Positions 52,286 to 60,653 are shown, counted from the stretch's first letter. The stretch is 64,000 nt of DNA from Bog-950 sp035299425 (GCA_035299425.1 DATGWP010000047.1:1-64000), one strand, 5' to 3'. Numbers and translations: made by a program. Notes: generated from the letters alone by a model not told the origin.

Positions 52286-52867
52286 ATGAGCAAAATAAAA
52301 TCCATTATCTCATCATCTATCGAAGTAAAGACTAAGATACTACACGATGAGTTTTTTATAAAGCGTATTGAAGAAGTATCGAAATTAATTTCAGATGCGT
52401 TTGAAAACGGGCACCGCTTATACTTATGCGGTAACGGTGGCAGCGCTGCCGATGCACAACACCTGGCAGCTGAGTTTACCGGCCGCTTTTACAGCGACCG
52501 CGAACCGTTGCCGGCAGAAGCGTTGCATGTAAATACATCTTTTCTTACCGCTGTGGCTAACGACTACAGCTACGACCAAATATACGAGCGCGCCATTAAA
52601 GCGCATGGCCGCAAGGGCGATGTGTTGGTGGGCCTCTCTACCTCGGGTAACTCCAGGAATGTGATACTGGCGCAGGTAGAGGCCAAGAGCCGAGGCATGC
52701 ACGTAATATCATTTACCGGCGAGGGCGGCGGCAAAATGAAAGATAGCTGCGATTACCTGTTCAATGTACCCAGCAACGATACCCCGCGCATACAGGAGAG
52801 CCATATACTGGTAGGGCATATTATTTGCCAGCTGGTAGAGGAAACACTTTTCGGAAACGGTAAATAG
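52286..52867 (+). CDS. gmhA: Phosphoheptose isomerase
   Basis: 193 residues. A SIS-domain enzyme that turns sedoheptulose 7-phosphate into D-glycero-D-manno-heptose 7-phosphate. Signature LYLCGNGGSAADAQHLAAEF TGRF-type segment, LVGLSTSGNSRNVILA and the C-terminal ESHILVGHIICQLVEETL with the metal-binding His. Length and motifs are normal. It is separated from hddA by 104 bp and from hddC by 11 bp. Confidence 0.96.
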   Translation: MSKIKSIISSSIEVKTKILHDEFFIKRIEEVSKLISDAFENGHRLYLCGNGGSAADAQHLAAEFTGRFYSDREPLPAEALHVNTSFLTAVANDYSYDQIYERAIKAHGRKGDVLVGLSTSGNSRNVILAQVEAKSRGMHVISFTGEGGGKMKDSCDYLFNVPSNDTPRIQESHILVGHIICQLVEETLFGNGK

Positions 52868-52878
52868 CAGAAGCGAAA

Positions 52879-53586
52879 GTGATGGCACAACAGAATGCTC
52901 CGGCTATTGTTCTTGCAGGTGGTTTAGGCACACGCCTGCGCGGTGTAATTAACGACTTACCCAAGCCTATGGCTATGATAAGCGGTAAGCCATTTCTCCA
53001 TTTTGTGTTTCAGTATTTAACCCGGCAAAACATTTCTAAAGCTATTCTTTCGGTAGGGTATAAAGCTAATGTAATAGAAGCCTACTTTGGTGATAAATAC
53101 CTGGATGTAGAAATTGTGTATTGCCGTGAAGAGGAACCGCTGGGCACCGGTGGCGGATTAAAAAAAGCATTTGAGTACACACAGGGCGAAGCCTTTGTTT
53201 TAAACGGCGATACTTTTTTTGATATTGATTTGGCAGCACTGGCACAGTTTCATACAGAAACTAAAGCGGACATTACACTGGCGCTGAAGCAAATGGAAAA
53301 CTTTGATCGCTACGGCACTGTAGAAATGCTGGGCGACCGCATAGCCAAATTTGAAGAGAAGAAGCCGGTAGCCGAAGGATTGATAAATGGCGGCGTGTAT
53401 TATTTCCATAAAGAAATACTGGATAGGGTAGCAGAACAAAAGTTTTCTTTCGAAAAAGAAGTGCTGGAGAAATACGTAACGGTGCGTCAGATAAAGGGTA
53501 AAGTGTTTAAGAATTACTTTATCGATATAGGCATACCCGAAGATTACACCAAAGCCCAGATTGATTTTATTAAGTTGTTTGAGTAA
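52879..53586 (+). CDS. hddC: D-glycero-alpha-D-manno-heptose 1-phosphate guanylyltransferase
   Basis: 235 residues. Nucleotidyltransferase with APAIVLAGGLGTRLRGVIND then LPKPMAMISGKPFLHFVFQY, the second Asp motif in FVLNGDTFFDID, GGVYYFHKEIL and the terminal FIDIGIPEDYTKAQ. With the genes around it this is most likely HddC, which makes GDP-heptose from heptose 1-phosphate and GTP. A plain sugar-phosphate guanylyl- or uridylyltransferase cannot be excluded from sequence alone. Confidence 0.88.
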   Translation: MMAQQNAPAIVLAGGLGTRLRGVINDLPKPMAMISGKPFLHFVFQYLTRQNISKAILSVGYKANVIEAYFGDKYLDVEIVYCREEEPLGTGGGLKKAFEYTQGEAFVLNGDTFFDIDLAALAQFHTETKADITLALKQMENFDRYGTVEMLGDRIAKFEEKKPVAEGLINGGVYYFHKEILDRVAEQKFSFEKEVLEKYVTVRQIKGKVFKNYFIDIGIPEDYTKAQIDFIKLFE

Positions 53587-53598
53587 TAAAGCAAAAGA

Positions 53599-53736
53599 GC
53601 GTCATTGCGAGGAGGCGCTCTGGCCGACGAAGCAATCCCACAGCTACAGGAGACACGTTTAGCTTCTCGTAACGGTTATAGTAAGGGGATTGCTTCGTCA
53701 TCCCGACCAAAGCGTCGTGATTTCTCGCAATGACGC
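53599..53736. repeat. 138-bp imperfect palindromic element
   Basis: Outer arms GCGTCATTGCGA (53599-53610) and TCGCAATGACGC (53725-53736); inner arms GACGAAGCAATCCC (53626-53639) and GGGATTGCTTCGTC (53686-53699). This GCGTCATTGCGAG...GCAATCCC design recurs between genes in many Bacteroidota genomes. It ends 13 bp before the gmhB-like ATG, so it becomes part of that gene's 5' leader. Confidence 0.85.
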
Positions 53737-53749
53737 ACCTGATATCACT

Positions 53750-54316
53750 ATGAATCTTAACGAACTACCCATAGATAAAACCTGGACGCTGTTTCTTGAT
53801 AGAGATGGCGTTATAAACCTGCACTACCCCAACGACTATGTAAAAACCTGGGATGAGTTTTATTTTTTAGAAGGGACGCTGGATGCACTCAAAAGTTTAA
53901 GCGAAGTATTTAAACGCATATTGGTAGTAACCAATCAGCAGGGGGTGGGCAAAGCGCTGATGAGCAAAGACGACCTGCAGTTTATTCATGATGAGATGCT
54001 GCGCGAGGTGCGCAAATACGGCGGCAGGCTACACGCCATATACGCCGCCACTGAATTGGTAGCTAACGATACACAACAAATGCGCAAGCCCGGAATAGGC
54101 ATGGCGCTAAAGGCCAAAAAGGATTTTGTAGATATCGATTTTGCAAAATCTATTATGGTGGGCGACTCTATTACCGATATGCAGTTTGGTAAAAATGCGG
54201 GAATGATAACCGTGTTTATTGGCGACCCGGCGAAGGTGAAAGAAACAGATACGCAGTATGTGGACCACTATTGCGATTCGCTGTTGCACTTTGCCAGCCT
54301 TATTTCAGCCAAATAA
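53750..54316 (+). CDS. gmhB: HAD-IIIA hydrolase, GmhB-like heptose bisphosphatase
   Basis: 188 residues from the ATG at 53750; an in-frame TTG at 53690 lies inside the palindromic repeat and is rejected. HAD motifs: LFLDRDGVIN (nucleophile and acid Asp), VVTNQQGVGK, the Lys of RKPGIGM and MVGDSITDMQ. E. coli GmhB has a zinc loop with CPHHP...CDCRKP; here that stretch is ATELVANDTQQMRKPG, with no Cys. The family and the locus fit removal of the C7 phosphate in GDP-heptose synthesis, but the substrate is inferred from context. Confidence 0.85.
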   Translation: MNLNELPIDKTWTLFLDRDGVINLHYPNDYVKTWDEFYFLEGTLDALKSLSEVFKRILVVTNQQGVGKALMSKDDLQFIHDEMLREVRKYGGRLHAIYAATELVANDTQQMRKPGIGMALKAKKDFVDIDFAKSIMVGDSITDMQFGKNAGMITVFIGDPAKVKETDTQYVDHYCDSLLHFASLISAK

Positions 54317-54362
54317 TGACCAATTTGAATTTTACCTAAAACCGGTAAAGAGTTAATGGTAT

Positions 54363-54460
54363 GGTGGACACCTAATTCAATCCATGTCAGGGACACCCTT
54401 CAGTCATAATGCTCTGACAATTAAATAGATACAAATGGGCATGGGGGACACTTTTTCAAA
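54363..54460. other. Cluster of GGACAC repeats, possible degraded element end
   Basis: GGTGGACACC (54363-54372), CAGGGACACC (54388-54397) and GGGGGACACT (54443-54452) on the same strand; TGTCAG (54385-54390) and CTGACA (54414-54419) form an inverted pair. Repeated short motifs like this occur at the ends of IS21-type elements, but there is no transposase, so this is only a possible scar. Confidence 0.35.
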
Positions 54461-54476
54461 ATGCCCTGTTTTGGGA

Positions 54477-55691
54477 CTACTGCGCTGGGTTGCCAACACC
54501 TGCCTTAGCATACTCCTTCAACCCCTCTTCCAGGCATTTAATAGCAGCCGTTAGGTCAGTAGTATTCAGCACATAGGCTATACGTACTTCGCTTTTACCC
54601 GACCCTGTAGTTGAGTAGAAACCCGAAGCCGGCGCCATCATTACAGTAGCATTATTGTAGCTAAAGCTTTCGAGCATCCACTGGCAAAACTGATCGGTAT
54701 CTTTAACCGGTAGCGATGCTACAGCATAGAACGCACCACCCGGGTTAGGGCAATGTACACCTGGTATTTTGTTCAGTAGCTCTACCATTACATCGCGACG
54801 CTTTTGGTACTCGGCTATTATGCCGTTGTAATAATCCTGCCCCAAATCAAACAGGCCTTCACCGGCTATCTGCCCCAGCGAGTTAGGCGATAAGCGCGCC
54901 TGCCCGAATTTAAGGGCTGAGGCCAACACCTCTTTATTGCGCGTTACAAGGGCGCCTATACGCGCACCGCATGCCGAAAAGCGCTTGGATATTGAATCGA
55001 ACACCACTACATGGCTATCCATGCCTTCTAAGTTCAATGCACTGTAAAAGCTTTTGCCACCGTATAAGAACTCACGGTATACTTCATCTACAAACAAGAA
55101 TAGGTCGTGCTTAAGGCATATTTCGCGTAGTACCAGCAGCTCTTCTTTGCTGTATAAATAACCCGTTGGGTTATTAGGGTTACAGATAAGTATAGCCTTT
55201 GTTTTAGGGGTGATGGCCTTTTCAAAATCGCCGATAGGAGGCAATGCAAAACCGGTTTCAATTGAAGTAGGGATTGGTTTAACCTTTATCTTACCTACCG
55301 TAGCAAAGCCAATATAGTTTGCATACATAGGCTCAGGAATGATGATCTCATCATCTTCATCCAGGCAGCTAAGCATACCAAAAGACAGGGCTTCGCTGGC
55401 GCCTTCGGTTATCATAAAGTGCGAAGCATCTACTGCTATGCCTATATTGTTGTAGTACTCTGCAAACTTTTTGCGGTAGCTTTCAAGGCCGTTACTCGGA
55501 CAATACTCCAGCACTTTCATGTCTGTATTCTTCAGTGTATCCCAAAACTGCTTGGGCGTTTCAAGGTCTGGCTGGCCAATATTTAAGTGGTATACTTTTA
55601 CTCCTTTCTTTTTAGCCACATCGGCATAGGGTACCAGCTTACGAATGGGTGAAGCGGGCATCTGTATTCCTTTATTCGAAACTTTAGGCAT
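54477..55691 (-). CDS. Pyridoxal-phosphate aminotransferase (class I)
   Basis: 404 residues. Class I aminotransferase with TEGASEALSFGML (phosphate loop), AILICNPNNPTGYLYSKEE (Asn), LFVDEVYREFLYGG (Asp/Tyr) and VVFDSISKRFSACGARIGAL, in which the Lys of SISKRFS carries PLP. The Arg for the alpha-carboxylate is near SEVRIAYVLN. The starting segment GIQMPASPIRKLVPYADVAK fits the aspartate/aromatic aminotransferase group of Bacteroidota. The substrate is not certain. Confidence 0.9.
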   Translation of the reverse strand: MPKVSNKGIQMPASPIRKLVPYADVAKKKGVKVYHLNIGQPDLETPKQFWDTLKNTDMKVLEYCPSNGLESYRKKFAEYYNNIGIAVDASHFMITEGASEALSFGMLSCLDEDDEIIIPEPMYANYIGFATVGKIKVKPIPTSIETGFALPPIGDFEKAITPKTKAILICNPNNPTGYLYSKEELLVLREICLKHDLFLFVDEVYREFLYGGKSFYSALNLEGMDSHVVVFDSISKRFSACGARIGALVTRNKEVLASALKFGQARLSPNSLGQIAGEGLFDLGQDYYNGIIAEYQKRRDVMVELLNKIPGVHCPNPGGAFYAVASLPVKDTDQFCQWMLESFSYNNATVMMAPASGFYSTTGSGKSEVRIAYVLNTTDLTAAIKCLEEGLKEYAKAGVGNPAQ

Positions 55692-55771
55692 AGTAGTTAG
55701 TTGATAGTTTACAATTTGGCTTTGGCAAAAATACCAGCAGCTTTTTCTTTAATGTGGGTGCAAATAAAATG

Positions 55772-55802
55772 AAAAACCCCATCTGGCACAGACGGGGTTT
55801 TT
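55772..55802 (-). terminator. Terminator of the DUF1573 gene
   Basis: AAAAACCCCATCTG pairs with CAGACGGGGTTTTT (one A:C mismatch) around GCA. On the minus strand the T-rich side lies after the stem, 23 nt beyond the DUF1573 stop. Confidence 0.8.
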
Positions 55803-55824
55803 CTAGTTATATGGATTTGTAAAA

Positions 55825-56412
55825 TTAGTTTTTAGGCGATAACAGGCTTGGCTGCTCGACCGGTACCGATTTCTCAGGCTCTGCTTTTACTACTTCACCT
55901 TTAATGTAGATGATTTTATCAGCAGGCTCACCGTTAGAGTTAATGGTAATCGATTTGTTGAATGGTCCCGGGCGGCCTTGTGTGTTATAAGTAACCAATA
56001 TGGCTCCGTCTTTACCGGGCATAATAGGCTCTTTAGGCCAGCTTGGCGTGGTGCAACCGCAACTTGCGCGCACGTTAGATAATATCAATGGCTCTTTACC
56101 GGCATTGTTAAACTTAAACTCATAAGTTACCTGTGGGCCTTCAGGTACTTCGGCAAAGTTGTGGGTCTCTTCTTTAAAAACAATACGTGCTGCATTAGGG
56201 TTAGCTGGCTTGGCGGCAGCAGGTGCAGCTTCTTTAGCAGCTGGCGCTGTGGTAGCCGCCGGCCCGTGATTATGCCCATCGTGGCTATCATGGTTATGCC
56301 CATCGTGCGAGTGGTCAACTACTGTAGATTGTTTTTGCGCCGGCGCTGTGGTTTGGGCCGACATAAAGCCAGCATAAGCCAGCATAACGATAATTGAGAA
56401 AGCCTTTTTCAT
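55825..56412 (-). CDS. Exported DUF1573 protein with His-rich linker
   Basis: 195 residues. Signal peptide (about residues 1-19), then a His-rich, low-complexity stretch (VDHSHDGHNHDSHDGHNHGP) that looks able to bind zinc, copper or nickel. An Ala/Pro linker leads to the DUF1573 domain at about 75-165: FKEETHNFAEVPEGPQVTYE, LSNVRASCGCTTPSWPKEPI, ILVTYNTQGRPGPFNKSITI. The GCT-motif Cys pair (SCGC) is typical of the domain. A terminator follows the gene. The role is not known; the domain resembles an Ig-like envelope module. Confidence 0.88.
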   Translation of the reverse strand: MKKAFSIIVMLAYAGFMSAQTTAPAQKQSTVVDHSHDGHNHDSHDGHNHGPAATTAPAAKEAAPAAAKPANPNAARIVFKEETHNFAEVPEGPQVTYEFKFNNAGKEPLILSNVRASCGCTTPSWPKEPIMPGKDGAILVTYNTQGRPGPFNKSITINSNGEPADKIIYIKGEVVKAEPEKSVPVEQPSLLSPKN

Positions 56413-56511
56413 TGTGAGGTTATTTATGAATCAAAAATAAGAGCCGGAACCACATATCAGTAATTTTTTTACGGTTTATTGCCGGTGCTTAACAAGTTTT
56501 AAACCAGCCTG

Positions 56512-57213
56512 CTATATATCTCCCAGCAAAGGGCGCAGTAAAATCTCTTCTACCACAGTGCTTTCCGATAAGTGGTAAACATCCCATACCGATTGGGCTA
56601 TGTCTTCGGGTTTCATAAACCGGGTGTCGGGCAAGTCGGTCCCTTTCCACGAGTTGGTAAGGGTAGCGCCGGCAATAAGGGCAGTTACTTTTATGCTATG
56701 CTCTTTCAATTCCTCGCGCAGCGCTTTTGAAAAACCCAGCAAGGCAAATTTAGAAATAGAGTAGGAGCCGCCGTTGGGATAAGCCTGTATACTGGCTACC
56801 GAGCAAAGATTGAAAATATGGCCACTCTTTTTCTTTAGCATACCGGGTAGCAGCGTGCGCGTTAAATGATAAGCGCTGTAAAGGTTGGTTTCTATCAGCT
56901 TCTCCAACGTTCCGTCTTCTTCGTTTATTACCTGTCCGGGGATAAAAATACCTGCATTATTAATAACGATATCTACCGCGCCAAAATCCTTGTTCACCAT
57001 TTCGGCAAAAGTTATTACATCCTCTTTTTTCGATACATCAACTACAGCTGTGATCAGGGAGGCCGACCTTTCGGCATGGCTTGTGCTAAAGGCTTCCAGG
57101 TCATCTTTACTACGTGCGCAAATGGCCACATCCCAACCAGCGGTGGCAAATTTATCGGCAATGGCGCGGCCAATACCTTTAGTAGCACCTGTTACAACTA
57201 TCTTTTTGTTCAT
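56512..57213 (-). CDS. Short-chain dehydrogenase/reductase
   Basis: 233 residues. The NAD(P) loop is VVTGATKGIGRAIADKFATA (TGxxxGIG), NNAG is in DIVINNAGIF, and the catalytic triad is Ser in LCSVASIQAYPNG, Tyr and Lys in YSISKFALLGFSKA (YxxxK). The following segment ALIAGATLTNSW is normal. It is a classical SDR; the substrate is unknown. It stands alone and is divergent from mlaE. Confidence 0.93.
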   Translation of the reverse strand: MNKKIVVTGATKGIGRAIADKFATAGWDVAICARSKDDLEAFSTSHAERSASLITAVVDVSKKEDVITFAEMVNKDFGAVDIVINNAGIFIPGQVINEEDGTLEKLIETNLYSAYHLTRTLLPGMLKKKSGHIFNLCSVASIQAYPNGGSYSISKFALLGFSKALREELKEHSIKVTALIAGATLTNSWKGTDLPDTRFMKPEDIAQSVWDVYHLSESTVVEEILLRPLLGDI

Positions 57214-57336
57214 GGGGTGAACTTACAATTTTAATACTTTATCTATGGCATCAGCTGACGGGGTAGGGGCTTTGGTTTATGTTGCCATCAAATTCCCAAC
57301 AAGCTATGTAAATTTTTCTTTTCTTAGCCCCATACT

Positions 57337-58080
57337 ATGATTAAGTTTTTCGAACAATTAGGAGGCTACCTGATACTCATGCGCCAGTCTTTCTCAAAGC
57401 CTGAGAAAGCGAATATGTATTGGAACGAAACGTTCCGCCAGGCGCGCGATATTGGTATCGGCTCGTTACCCATCATTGCCATCGTATCAACGTTTATTGG
57501 TGCTGTAAGCGCCGTACAGTTTGCTTATCAGTTTCGCACCATAAGCCTGGTGCCTATGTGGTGGATAGGCAGCATAGTGCGCAAGGGTATGATACTGGAA
57601 CTGGCACCTACTATTTCGGCGCTTTTGCTGGCCGGTAAAGTGGGCAGTAACATTGCTTCAGAACTGGGTACCATGCGCATAAGCGAGCAGATAGATGCTT
57701 ACGAAATTATGGGGGTAAATACACCCGCTTACCTGATAGGGCCTAAAATAGCAGCATCGGTAGTGGTGGTGCCTATGTTGGTAGTTATAGCAGTTTTTTT
57801 AGGCATAATGGGCGGTTGGGGTGCGGGCCTTGTAGGCAAGTTTTACTCTACCGCCGAATATTTTAGAGGGGTAACCGACAATTTTGATGGTTACGATGTA
57901 ACCGTGATGATGGTAAAATCGGTATTGTTTGGGTTTATTATGTCTTCGGTTTCATGCTTTAAGGGGTTTACTGTGCAGGGAGGTGCTGTAGAAATCGGGC
58001 GCTCGTCTACACAGGCGGTGGTGCTTAGCTCTATAGTAATGGTTATTGTAAACTTCTTTGTTGCCTTCTTTTTGTTGTGA
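57337..58080 (+). CDS. MlaE-type ABC transporter permease
   Basis: 247 residues. Permease of the MCE/Mla lipid transport system. Conserved MlaE segments: VSTFIGAVSAVQFAYQFR, LAPTISALLLAGKVGSNIAS and ELGTMRISEQIDAYEIMGVN, where GxxGxxxxAELGTMxxxEQIDA is the known signature. Five or so membrane helices follow. With MlaF it moves phospholipids between membranes. An MlaD partner is not in the window. Confidence 0.93.
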   Translation: MIKFFEQLGGYLILMRQSFSKPEKANMYWNETFRQARDIGIGSLPIIAIVSTFIGAVSAVQFAYQFRTISLVPMWWIGSIVRKGMILELAPTISALLLAGKVGSNIASELGTMRISEQIDAYEIMGVNTPAYLIGPKIAASVVVVPMLVVIAVFLGIMGGWGAGLVGKFYSTAEYFRGVTDNFDGYDVTVMMVKSVLFGFIMSSVSCFKGFTVQGGAVEIGRSSTQAVVLSSIVMVIVNFFVAFFLL

Positions 58081-58187
58081 TTACGCAGATAAATACAAAA
58101 TGATTACACGGATGAATACTGAACGATTACACAGATGAATACAAGTACTTGTATTATCTGTGTAATCATTTTAAAATCTGAGTAATC
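58079..58187. repeat. Three 23-bp direct repeats plus inverted copies between mlaE and mlaF
   Basis: GATTACNCNGATNAATACNN units begin at 58079, 58102 and 58125, exactly 23 bp apart. The third copy pairs with the following sequence: GATTACACAGATGAATACAA with TTGTATTATCTGTGTAATC, a near-perfect 21-bp stem with one bulged G (58125-58167). A further inverted copy, AATCTGAGTAATC, ends at 58187. Confidence 0.8.
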
Positions 58188-58202
58188 GAAACACAAAGTG
58201 TT

Positions 58203-58961
58203 GTGATAGAAATAAAAAATATAAAGAAAAATTTTGGACAGCAGCAGGTGCTCAAGGGCATCAGCGCTACGTTTGAAAGTGGTAAGTGCAATCTTATCAT
58301 TGGTAAGTCGGGCTCGGGTAAAACCGTTACGCTTAAATGTATGGTGGGCCTTTTTGAACCCGATGAAGGGAATATATTTTACGATGGACGGAACATTACC
58401 GAAATGGACTTTCACAACCGAAAAAGCATACGCCGCGAAATAGGTATGCTTTTTCAGGGTACAGCCTTATTCGATTCACTTAGCGTAGAAGAAAACGTTC
58501 GTTTCCCTTTGGATATGTTTACCAACCAGAGTGAGAAAGAAAAGCTTGAACGCGTTAACTTTTGCCTTGGCCGTGTAAACCTGCCTAATACCAACAAAAA
58601 ATTTCCGGGCGAGTTATCGGGTGGTATGAAAAAGCGCGTGGGTATTGCCCGTGCTATAGTAATGAACCCCAAGTATCTGTTTTGCGATGAACCTAATAGC
58701 GGCCTTGACCCTAAAACGGCCATAGTAATTGATGACCTGATAAAGGAAATTACCATAGAGTATAACATGACCACCGTAATAAATACCCACGATATGAATA
58801 GCGTGATGGGTATTGGCGATAAGGTGATATTTCTGCACGAAGGCTTGAAATACTGGGAGGGCACCAAAGACGAGATAATGCAGATAACCGATGGTGAGTT
58901 GTTCGACTTTATTTTTGCCTCCGACTTTTTGAAAGACCTGCGGAGGAATGCAAGGGTTTAA
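58203..58961 (+). CDS. MlaF-type ABC transporter ATP-binding protein
   Basis: 252 residues, GTG start at 58203 (MIEIKNIKKNFGQQQ). Walker A is GKSGSGKTVTLKCM, the Q-loop is MLFQGTALF, the signature is LSGGMKKRVGIARAIVMNPK, Walker B is YLFCDEPNSGLDP, and the H-loop is INTHDMNSVMG. It energises the MlaE permease in phospholipid transport. A repeat-rich 122-bp gap separates it from mlaE, so the two may not be strictly co-translated. Its 3' end overlaps the next gene by 14 nt. Confidence 0.94.
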   Translation: MIEIKNIKKNFGQQQVLKGISATFESGKCNLIIGKSGSGKTVTLKCMVGLFEPDEGNIFYDGRNITEMDFHNRKSIRREIGMLFQGTALFDSLSVEENVRFPLDMFTNQSEKEKLERVNFCLGRVNLPNTNKKFPGELSGGMKKRVGIARAIVMNPKYLFCDEPNSGLDPKTAIVIDDLIKEITIEYNMTTVINTHDMNSVMGIGDKVIFLHEGLKYWEGTKDEIMQITDGELFDFIFASDFLKDLRRNARV

Positions 58962-59601
58962 TACTGTTTTACTGCTTGTGTTGTTATTGTTTGGCCTGAA
59001 CGCACAAGCGCAGGATAAGCAGTATTTGAAATGGGGAAAATATCAATGGGAAATTACAACCCGTATCGATTCATTTGTAACCGATAATGAGGTCAGTTCC
59101 TGGCCTGTAAGGGACACCAGCTTATTGGTTTGTCAAACTGTTTGGTCTTTTGCCGACACATTACTTGCGTATCACGAAGTGGATTTTATTTTGTTGGATA
59201 CATTTATGGAGTACCATGCAAAGTATTTAGAGGAATGGCAGATTGTCCGAAAATCTGAAAAAAGCCTGTCGGCTAATGTGGATGGAGGCAAGGTTAAAGT
59301 GGATGAGTTTAAAAGAATACTACAAGATTCTATTAGCTTTTTACCCGTGCTGGATGATAGGGTAAGTTATGCCTTGGTTTGTATATTATCTGGTTCTACA
59401 TACAGGACTGAACTGTGGAATTTTAATAAGGGAGGCGCACTTAGCGGTTGGTGCTTGTCAGATTTTAAAGGCAAGAATAACTTTAATGCTCTCGGCCTTA
59501 AAGCAGGCGATACAGTGGTTGTAGCGCTGTATTATGGTTCGGGGAAGCAGACGAACCACAATTGTGAAATTAGGGGCAGTGTTTTATTTGAAATAATTTA
59601 A
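58948..59601 (+). CDS. Exported protein of unknown function
   Basis: 217 residues. Signal peptide (NTVLLLVLLLFGLNAQAQ). The mature part begins DKQYLKWGKYQWEITTRIDS and is beta-rich with several Trp and Tyr residues, two Cys (LLVCQ, ALVCIL) and a C-terminal YYGSGKQTNHNCEIRG. No family is recognised. It overlaps mlaF by 14 nt and has GGAGGA just before the ATG, so it is translated with the transporter and could be an accessory envelope protein of it, though that is only positional. Confidence 0.7.
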   Translation: MQGFNTVLLLVLLLFGLNAQAQDKQYLKWGKYQWEITTRIDSFVTDNEVSSWPVRDTSLLVCQTVWSFADTLLAYHEVDFILLDTFMEYHAKYLEEWQIVRKSEKSLSANVDGGKVKVDEFKRILQDSISFLPVLDDRVSYALVCILSGSTYRTELWNFNKGGALSGWCLSDFKGKNNFNALGLKAGDTVVVALYYGSGKQTNHNCEIRGSVLFEII

Positions 59602-59647
59602 ACTTGCAGAGCATTAATCAATAACCATTAATAAATAATAAATAGCA

Positions 59648-60532
59648 ATGAGCGTTTTAGTAAACAAAGATTCGAAGATACTGGTGCAGGGCTTTACCGG
59701 TAAAGAAGGTACTTTCCATGCCAGCCAGATGATAGAGTATGGCACCAATGTAATAGGTGGTGTAACTCCCGGTAAAGGAGGCGAAAAGCACCTTGATAAA
59801 CCGGTATTTAATACTGTTGCGGACGCGCGCAAAGCCACAGGCTGCAACGTGAGCATCATATTCGTTCCGCCGGCATTTGCTGCCGATGCTATTATGGAAG
59901 CAGCCGATGCAGGTATAGAACTGGTAGTATGTATTACCGAAGGTATACCGGTGCAGGATATGGTAAAAGCTAAAAGCTATTTGGCCGATAAAAAAACACG
60001 TTTGGTAGGTCCTAACTGCCCTGGAGTAATTACACCAGACGAAGCCAAAGTGGGCATAATGCCGGGCTTTGTGTTTAAAAAAGGCAGGGTAGGTATTGTT
60101 TCTAAATCGGGTACGCTTACTTACGAAGCTGCCGACCAGGTAGCTAAAGCAGGCTTAGGCGTAAGCACCGCTATTGGTATTGGCGGCGACCCTATTATTG
60201 GTACTACTACCAAAGAAGCTGTTGAGCTATTTATGAACGACCCCGAAACCGATGCTATTGTAATGATAGGCGAAATTGGTGGCTCGTTAGAAGCTGACGC
60301 TGCACGCTGGATAAAGGCTAACGGCACCAAGCCTGTAGTTGGCTTTATTGCCGGACAAACTGCCCCTGCAGGTCGCCGTATGGGCCACGCCGGTGCAATT
60401 ATCGGTGGTAAAGATGATACAGCTGCGGCCAAAATGCAGATTATGCGCGAGTGCGGTATTACTGTGGTTGATTCACCGGCTGCCATTGGCGAAACAGTAG
60501 CGCAAGTGCTTAGCGCTAAGGCTGCGAAGTAA
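59648..60532 (+). CDS. sucD: Succinyl-CoA synthetase alpha subunit
   Basis: 294 residues. It makes succinate and ATP/GTP from succinyl-CoA in the TCA cycle. CoA loop LVQGFTGKEGTFHASQMIEY, SIIFVPPAFAADAIMEAADA, LVGPNCPGVI, the phospho-His in RRMGHAGAIIGG and the C-terminal PAAIGETVAQVL. Length is normal. The beta subunit gene (sucC) is not nearby. A terminator follows. Confidence 0.97.
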   Translation: MSVLVNKDSKILVQGFTGKEGTFHASQMIEYGTNVIGGVTPGKGGEKHLDKPVFNTVADARKATGCNVSIIFVPPAFAADAIMEAADAGIELVVCITEGIPVQDMVKAKSYLADKKTRLVGPNCPGVITPDEAKVGIMPGFVFKKGRVGIVSKSGTLTYEAADQVAKAGLGVSTAIGIGGDPIIGTTTKEAVELFMNDPETDAIVMIGEIGGSLEADAARWIKANGTKPVVGFIAGQTAPAGRRMGHAGAIIGGKDDTAAAKMQIMRECGITVVDSPAAIGETVAQVLSAKAAK

Positions 60533-60555
60533 TTTTTAAGAATAAATTTATAAAG

Positions 60556-60588
60556 AGCCATCTGCGCAAGCGGGTGGCTTTTTTTGTT
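60556..60588 (+). terminator. Terminator after sucD
   Basis: AGCCATCTGC pairs with GCGGGTGGCT (two G:T wobbles) around GCAA, followed by seven T. Confidence 0.85.
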
Positions 60589-60653
60589 TTATTACCCAAA
60601 AACAAACACTTCAATATTTTTTTGATATTTGGCGTAAATAGATTTTTGAGATT

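Noticed and set aside
53690..53749. Upstream TTG start for the gmhB-like gene
   Set aside because: It falls inside the palindromic repeat, and the HAD domain needs only the sequence from the ATG at 53750.
58079..58187. CRISPR array
   Set aside because: The 23-bp units are contiguous without spacers and have inverted copies, and no cas genes are present.
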